The notes under the pieces: model-generated
Seen by the model: only the letters and a program-made list of their open reading frames with translations
What the model was told of the DNA's origin: nothing
Database searches by the model: none
Origin: Ponticaulis sp.
GTDB lineage: Bacteria > Pseudomonadota > Alphaproteobacteria > Caulobacterales > Hyphomonadaceae
Length of the DNA: 52,114 nt
NCBI GenBank assembly: GCA_002701295.1
Contig: NZUJ01000088.1
Coordinates: 1-52,114 of the forward strand
Reading direction: 5' to 3'
In this document: positions 47,708 to 52,114 of the stretch, piece after piece
How the letters are laid out: every line of letters starts with the position of its first letter
How positions within the stretch are numbered: position 1 is the stretch's first letter
Made by a program: the position numbers and the translations under genes

Positions 47708-48424
47708 TCAGAAGCTGGAGAGAAAATGTTCAAGCCCATCCACTGTCGAGAGCCAGAGCGGACTATTCCAGACCAGAACCGCGATCACCTGATAAATAAG
47801 CAATAGGCCAACTCCGAGGATTGTGGCTCTCGAGATATGCCCGAGTGTTCTCCAATCAAAGACAATGAGCGGAATGAGGAGTGCATCCAGATAGAGGTAT
47901 TGCGGGATGAGAAATTTATCAGGATCAGCCATTCCAGGCAGCCAGGTCATTCTGCTGGCTGCCGCTTCGATCAGGTAAAATGTGAGCAGAAGCATGTAGC
48001 GCTTATGATACTGTGGATGTTTTCTTCGCGCCTGCCAGCCAAGAACATAGAGCAGCGGCGCAATGAAAAACGAAACGAGCTGCAGAAAGAAGATGTTATC
48101 TATCAGTCGTTCGACCGGTAGCGGCAGAGGTTTCAGAAGACCGTTCACTGAAACAAAAATCGCCGACGCCATAATGGCGAGGAAAAGCGCCACCGATAAA
48201 CCACCCAGACGACAATGCAGACCTGGGTTGCGACCGGAGATCAGACTTGCCTGTGTGATGTAAAGAGCCAGCCAGCCGAACATGATGATTGCGTGCAGCC
48301 AGACATGCGCAGAAAAGTCGAACTTCCCGCCCAATAACGGCAGTACAAAGCTCGGCCCAAAACCAATGAGCGCCACCAAAAGGAACAGGACACCCATTCC
48401 CGCAAAAAAATATGTTCGTAGCAT
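47708..48424 (-). CDS. Multi-pass membrane protein of unknown function
   Basis: 238 residues with about seven hydrophobic segments. Conserved-looking polar points sit in the membrane: HVWLHAIIMFGWLALYITQA, SGRNPGLHCRLGGLSVALF and RRKHPQYHKRYMLLL, with several histidines that could bind heme or metal, as in some DUF2306-like or cytochrome-b-like proteins. I do not assign a function. It overlaps by 13 bases the leader of the divergent GFA gene. Confidence 0.65.
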   Translation of the reverse strand: MLRTYFFAGMGVLFLLVALIGFGPSFVLPLLGGKFDFSAHVWLHAIIMFGWLALYITQASLISGRNPGLHCRLGGLSVALFLAIMASAIFVSVNGLLKPLPLPVERLIDNIFFLQLVSFFIAPLLYVLGWQARRKHPQYHKRYMLLLTFYLIEAAASRMTWLPGMADPDKFLIPQYLYLDALLIPLIVFDWRTLGHISRATILGVGLLLIYQVIAVLVWNSPLWLSTVDGLEHFLSSF

Positions 48425-48522
48425 GGTTCAGTACCCCACCGTCTGAAACCATGTTCAGTATGCCACAAATCCGGCAAAAGCGCACATTTGGAAGACGCTG
48501 CGATGACAGAAAGGCACAAGAC

Positions 48523-48942
48523 ATGAAACTGACGGGTGAATGTTTCTGCGGAAACGTCAGATATGAGATCGACGGAGACGTATTTGGTGCACGCTCCTGT
48601 CATTGCTCACGTTGTCGCAAAGCGTTTAGCGCACAGGCGTCGGCCTTCGCCATGGTTAAACCTGACACTTTCCAATGGTTATCGGGCCAAGAGTTGTTGA
48701 CCGACTTCGTTGGCGAACACGGTGCGGGCAAGCAATTTTGCAGCAAGTGCGGCTCCACCCTTACGGGCATCTATCAGGGGCAGGTCATGGGTATTACCCT
48801 GGGCACGCTGAATGACGACCCGGGCATCGTCCTCGATACGCATATTCACGTCGCCTCGAAGGCAAACTGGGAAGTCTTGCCGAGCGAGGGTGTCAAAACT
48901 TATGAGACCTTTCCACCGGAATGGATGAAGCCCAAAGACTGA
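48523..48942 (+). CDS. GFA (glutathione-dependent formaldehyde-activating) domain protein
   Basis: 139 residues from the ATG at 48523 (AGG upstream); a reading from 48412 has no family support and overlaps the divergent gene. The zinc-site cysteines are GECFCGNVRYEI, CHCSRCRKAFSA and FCSKCGSTL, the CENP-V/GFA pattern. The founding enzyme joins formaldehyde and glutathione, but most relatives are uncharacterised, so the activity is open. It ends nine bases before the convergent M16 gene. Confidence 0.9.
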   Translation: MKLTGECFCGNVRYEIDGDVFGARSCHCSRCRKAFSAQASAFAMVKPDTFQWLSGQELLTDFVGEHGAGKQFCSKCGSTLTGIYQGQVMGITLGTLNDDPGIVLDTHIHVASKANWEVLPSEGVKTYETFPPEWMKPKD

Positions 48943-48951
48943 CTGATTCGA

Positions 48952-50400
48952 TTACTCCGCTGCCTCCTCGACTGGCTCGTCTTCCGCCAGAGCGGCTTCG
49001 TAATAAGTCTGGATCTCATCCACGCCCTCAGGCTGGCCCACCACGATGAAGGTAAAATTCTCTGGCTGCAGATATTTGTCCGCGACGCGTTGAATGTCCT
49101 CAATCGTCACCGCTTCCACCATGTCATTACGGGTTGCGAAATAATCGAGGCCAAGCTCTTCCTGACGCACACCCATCATCTGGCCAGCAATCTTGGAATT
49201 TGAATCAAACCCAAGCGGGTAAGCCCCGGTAAGGTAGGATTTAGCGTCTTCCAGTTCCTTCGCCGTCGGGCCATCTGTTGCCAGCTTGTAGAGTTCGGCT
49301 TTCGTCACGCCGATAAGCTCACCAACCTTGTTGTTGACCGTCTGCGCCGAGCCCGACCAGCGACCAAGATGGTCCTGCGTCGAGAGGGACGAATAAATGC
49401 CATAGGTCAGCCCACGCTCTTCACGGATTTCGTCCATCAAACGCGCGGAGAACCCGCCACCGCCAAGAATGTAATTCGTGACATAGGCTGCAAAGAAATC
49501 CGGGTCATCACGCTTCAGACCGGGCGCAACGAACATGACGAGCGACTGCGGCTGCGGCAATTCCGTGACGATCACCTCTTCAGAAGCCGGCTTGAGAACC
49601 ACTTCATCGAGCGCGCTGATCTGACTGGCTTCAGGAAGGCCCGCGAAGGTTTTTTCCATCGTGGTCTTGAGGCGCTCCGGTGAAATGTCACCAACCGCCG
49701 TTACCAGAAGGGTGTCTTTCGTCATGATGGCATCGCGCTGAGCTTTGATGTCATCCACAGTTACGGTCTGAACCGAATCCGGTGTCGCATACCGCGCATA
49801 TGGGTGGTCCGGATAAAGCGCTTCATACATGGCACGCGCGGCGATTGTACCGGCGCTGGTCTCCGCTTGCTGAAGTCCGACAACCGTTTCTTCCATGCCG
49901 CGCATGAATGGCGCTTCGTCGAAACGTGTTTCGGTCAGACCGAGCTGAACCAGCTCCATCGCCTCTTCGAAATTTTCCGACAGCGTGGACATGGAGCATG
50001 AGGTCCAGTCAGACCCGGTTGAACAGCCAAAGCTCATATTGAGCTCTTCCATGCGTGTGGCAAAAGCTTTGGATTCAAGATCGCCCGCGCCCTCATTCAT
50101 CATGTAGACCATGAGGTCGGTCGCGCCGTCTTTGCCTGCCGGGTCAGAGGTTTCCCCGCCCTTCCAGGCCATGTTGACAGATACGATCGGGATCGCATTT
50201 TCGGTCACCAGCCAGGCTGAATAGCCATCTTCAGTCTCAACGATCTGAATGTTTGAGAGACCTGTTTTTTCACCGGTTTCAGACGATGCAGCAGTTTCTG
50301 CTGGCGTTGGCTCAGATGCCGGTTTGGCAGGGGCTTCCTGTGAACACGCCGCAAGGCTGAGCGCCAGAACAGAAGTGAGTGAGAACAATTGCGCTTTCAT
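48952..50400 (-). CDS. M16 family peptidase, non-catalytic subunit, lipoprotein
   Basis: 482 residues from the ATG at 50400 (GAGGAG upstream). Signal with lipobox LALSLAACS. The M16 fold is clear (IPIVSVNMAWKGGETSD, RDDPDFFAAYVTNYILGGGGF, RLMDEIREERGLTYGIYSSL), but the zinc motif HxxEH is replaced by ATDLMVYMMN, so it is predicted inactive. This is the alpha-MPP-like or PqqG-like partner of the active M16 protein encoded just upstream. The C-terminus is acidic (EDEPVEEAAE). Active and inactive subunits usually form a heterodimeric clamshell. Confidence 0.9.
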   Translation of the reverse strand: MKAQLFSLTSVLALSLAACSQEAPAKPASEPTPAETAASSETGEKTGLSNIQIVETEDGYSAWLVTENAIPIVSVNMAWKGGETSDPAGKDGATDLMVYMMNEGAGDLESKAFATRMEELNMSFGCSTGSDWTSCSMSTLSENFEEAMELVQLGLTETRFDEAPFMRGMEETVVGLQQAETSAGTIAARAMYEALYPDHPYARYATPDSVQTVTVDDIKAQRDAIMTKDTLLVTAVGDISPERLKTTMEKTFAGLPEASQISALDEVVLKPASEEVIVTELPQPQSLVMFVAPGLKRDDPDFFAAYVTNYILGGGGFSARLMDEIREERGLTYGIYSSLSTQDHLGRWSGSAQTVNNKVGELIGVTKAELYKLATDGPTAKELEDAKSYLTGAYPLGFDSNSKIAGQMMGVRQEELGLDYFATRNDMVEAVTIEDIQRVADKYLQPENFTFIVVGQPEGVDEIQTYYEAALAEDEPVEEAAE

Positions 50401-50401
50401 A

Positions 50402-51775
50402 TCAATTCTCCTCAAGACGCAGTAGTTTGGTTGTGACAGACGGTTTGTCCTGAATGTATTTCGCCAGTGTCTCGCGAACCTGTTCGGCCGTCACGGACTC
50501 GATTTCTTCAGGCCAGCTCGCAATGCTTTCCAGACTGTCGCCACGTGCAGCAGCGCTTCCATAAATTTGCGCCATCGCCATCTGACTATCGCGCTGGAAG
50601 ATGGAGCTTGCCACCAGATTGGACTTGGCGCGCTCGAGTTCTTCTTCGGTCGGACCATTTTCAAGGAAGTCGGCCAGAACAGCATGAGAGGCCTCCGACA
50701 AAGCATCCAGCTCAGTCCCGCGTGCTGGCGACGCGCCCATGGAAAGAAGGCCCGCGCCGCGCAGATCCGTCCAGCTCCAGGCATAGGCATCAACCGCGAT
50801 CTTCTGGTCTTCAACCAGCGCCTGATAGAGACGGCTCGTGCGGCCGCCACCAAGAATTTGTGTCGCGATATCAAGCGCGTGCGGCTCGAGGCCGGACTCG
50901 GGCAGACTGTAGGACGTTGCCTGCCAGTATTCGTCCCAGGTTTCCTGACGCACCTTCGGGTCGGTGTGCGTCAGTTCAACGGACTCCGCCAGCGGCGTAA
51001 CCATTGGCAGGTCACGTTCGGCCAGATCGCCCTTTGGCGGAATAACGCCATAAATGTCTTCAGCCAGCGGCTGCAGCTCGGCGGCCGTGATGTCGCCAGC
51101 GACAACAAGTACCGCTTTTTCAGGCCCATACCAGAAGCCGTAAAAGTCGGTCGCATCGGTTAGAGACAGTTCAGCCACTTCGTCCATGTGACCAATAACC
51201 GGAATACCGTATGGATGGTCTGGGAAAAGCGAGGCCATCAACTGTTCAAACAGAATGGCACCGGGATTGTTCTCAATACGCTGACGGCGCTCCTCTTTCA
51301 CAACGTCGCGCTCAGAAGTGAACACGTCTTCTGTGAGAATGAGGTCGGTCATGCGCTCGGCTTCCATGCGCATCATCGCTTCAAGACGATCTTTCGCGAC
51401 GCGCTGGAAGTAAGCTGTATAGTCCCAACTGGTGAAGGCGTTATCCTGCCCACCATTCCGGGCAACAATCTTGGAGAACTCACCAGCCGGAATGTCGTCT
51501 GTGGCCTTGAACATCAGGTGTTCAAACAGGTGAGCGATACCCGATTTTCCAGGAAGTTCGTCCGCCGCGCCGACACGATACCAGACCATATGTGTCACAA
51601 CGGGCGCACGGTGGTCAGGCAGAACGACCACTTCCATCCCGTTGGACAGTTCAAAAATCTCCGGAGCCCACTCTCCCTCTTCCGTTGCCGCCTGGGCTGG
51701 CAGCGTCAGAGGTAAGCTCAGCGGAAGGGCCAGTGAGAGCGCCCCTGCGAGCGCCAGCTTTCTGAGGGTTCGCAT
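50402..51775 (-). CDS. M16 family zinc peptidase, catalytic subunit
   Basis: 457 residues from the ATG at 51775, which has GGAG nine bases upstream and opens a signal peptide (MRTLRKLALAGALSLALPL, cleavage after PAQA). The inverted zinc motif HLFEH (His82, Glu85, His86) and the downstream Glu about 76 residues later (VVKEERRQR) are present, so it is catalytically competent. The Arg/Tyr substrate-binding region in the C-terminal domain is also recognisable (LGGGRTSRLYQALVED). It acts in the periplasm on short peptides or on outer-membrane substrates. One base separates its stop from the ATG of the inactive subunit gene. Confidence 0.93.
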   Translation of the reverse strand: MRTLRKLALAGALSLALPLSLPLTLPAQAATEEGEWAPEIFELSNGMEVVVLPDHRAPVVTHMVWYRVGAADELPGKSGIAHLFEHLMFKATDDIPAGEFSKIVARNGGQDNAFTSWDYTAYFQRVAKDRLEAMMRMEAERMTDLILTEDVFTSERDVVKEERRQRIENNPGAILFEQLMASLFPDHPYGIPVIGHMDEVAELSLTDATDFYGFWYGPEKAVLVVAGDITAAELQPLAEDIYGVIPPKGDLAERDLPMVTPLAESVELTHTDPKVRQETWDEYWQATSYSLPESGLEPHALDIATQILGGGRTSRLYQALVEDQKIAVDAYAWSWTDLRGAGLLSMGASPARGTELDALSEASHAVLADFLENGPTEEELERAKSNLVASSIFQRDSQMAMAQIYGSAAARGDSLESIASWPEEIESVTAEQVRETLAKYIQDKPSVTTKLLRLEEN

Positions 51776-51826
51776 GATAGGGGCTCCAATCATAATGTCT
51801 TTAAGGTGGCGAGCGAGACGCAAGTC

Positions 51827-52114
51827 CTAAGTACCCGGCAGTTTAAACCCACCGGCATTTTTGCGAATGATGACAGGGTCACCACCTGTCGCATTTTGGA
51901 CGGTTTCGAGATCGCGGAGACGCTGAGCCTCAGCTTCTGCATCGAGAGGCGTTCCGTTCTCATCACTGGACGAGTCGCCGAAATTCAGAACCTTGCCAAC
52001 GAAACTGGAATTCTTACGGATGATCTGTCCGCTGTCATAATCGACAGCCGTGCGGACAGAATAGTCAGCCGCCGTCGCACCAGCAGCAGCGATCAAAGCG
52101 CGCTCACCTGCGGA
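51827..52114 (-). CDS. DUF3035 family protein, 3' part
   Basis: The frame is open to the window edge, so the 5' end is missing. The visible 95 residues start SAGERALIAAAGATAADYS and continue with SFVGKVLNFGDSSSDENG and LDAEAEAQRLRDLETVQNAT, the C-terminal pattern of DUF3035 proteins, small alphaproteobacterial envelope lipoproteins. A DUF3035 gene before two M16 genes is a recurring order in this class. The M16 start is 51 bases downstream, so they probably share an operon. Confidence 0.72.
   Translation of the reverse strand, partial: SAGERALIAAAGATAADYSVRTAVDYDSGQIIRKNSSFVGKVLNFGDSSSDENGTPLDAEAEAQRLRDLETVQNATGGDPVIIRKNAGGFKLPGT

Overview
The window reads as a chromosomal segment of a marine-type alphaproteobacterium, most likely in the Hyphomonadales/Hyphomonadaceae group. 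The evidence is the family mix (ELM1-like DUF1022 protein after greA, a DUF2093 protein, a DUF3035 lipoprotein beside paired M16 peptidases, a large TonB-dependent receptor, a tricorn-type S41 peptidase, an RTX serralysin), the moderate-to-high GC and dense packing. The genus is inference only. I see no rRNA, tRNA, CRISPR array, integrase, transposase or prophage. Nearly all genes are core or metabolic; the mobile-looking DNA consists of short palindromic repeats.

Layout. 1-7.7 kb: 3' end of an RTX serralysin, a secreted unknown, lytic transglycosylase MltF, an amidohydrolase, a CPBP protease and an APC permease, a HapK-like protein and a lipoprotein. 7.9-15.1 kb: carB, greA and a DUF1022 gene, then a histidine-rich zinc-type CDF exporter and trxB. 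15.3-19.0 kb: TonB-dependent receptor, a LysR regulator, then a gene-free stretch that looks like a free-standing structured RNA ending in a strong terminator. 19.0-24.2 kb: two tandem sulfotransferase-like paralogues, dps, an aspartate aminotransferase, a methyltransferase and a small membrane protein. 24.2-28.2 kb: a second LysR, a nitronate monooxygenase-like enzyme, and an isonitrile-hydratase-like enzyme divergent from a GlxA-type AraC regulator. 28.3-32.2 kb: uvrC, then an AT-richer gene for a PIN-domain protein and a 500-base stretch with a cluster of REP-like palindromes. 32.2-39.3 kb: aldo/keto reductase, CDP-alcohol phosphatidyltransferase, DUF2093, M23 peptidase, quinone reductase, rnhB, mscS and zntB. 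39.4-47.6 kb: tricorn peptidase, D-Ala-D-Ala dipeptidase, an unknown membrane-anchored protein, an rRNA pseudouridine synthase, a BIME-like repeat, an unusually basic 32-residue small gene with a structured 3' leader and terminator, and mutL. 47.7-52.1 kb: a membrane protein, a GFA protein, an inactive/active M16 pair and the end of a DUF3035 gene.

Themes. Envelope and peptidoglycan work (MltF, M23, VanX-like dipeptidase, MscS), metal handling (CDF, ZntB, Dps, TonB receptor) and DNA repair (UvrC, MutL, and RNase HII) recur. The most interesting items not explained by standard annotation are the structured RNA candidate at about 18.87-19.02 kb, the KP-repeat small protein at 45.48 kb, the PIN-fusion gene behind uvrC, and the REP cluster whose head supplies the stop codon of the neighbouring reductase gene. 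All assignments come from reading the sequence; no database search was run.
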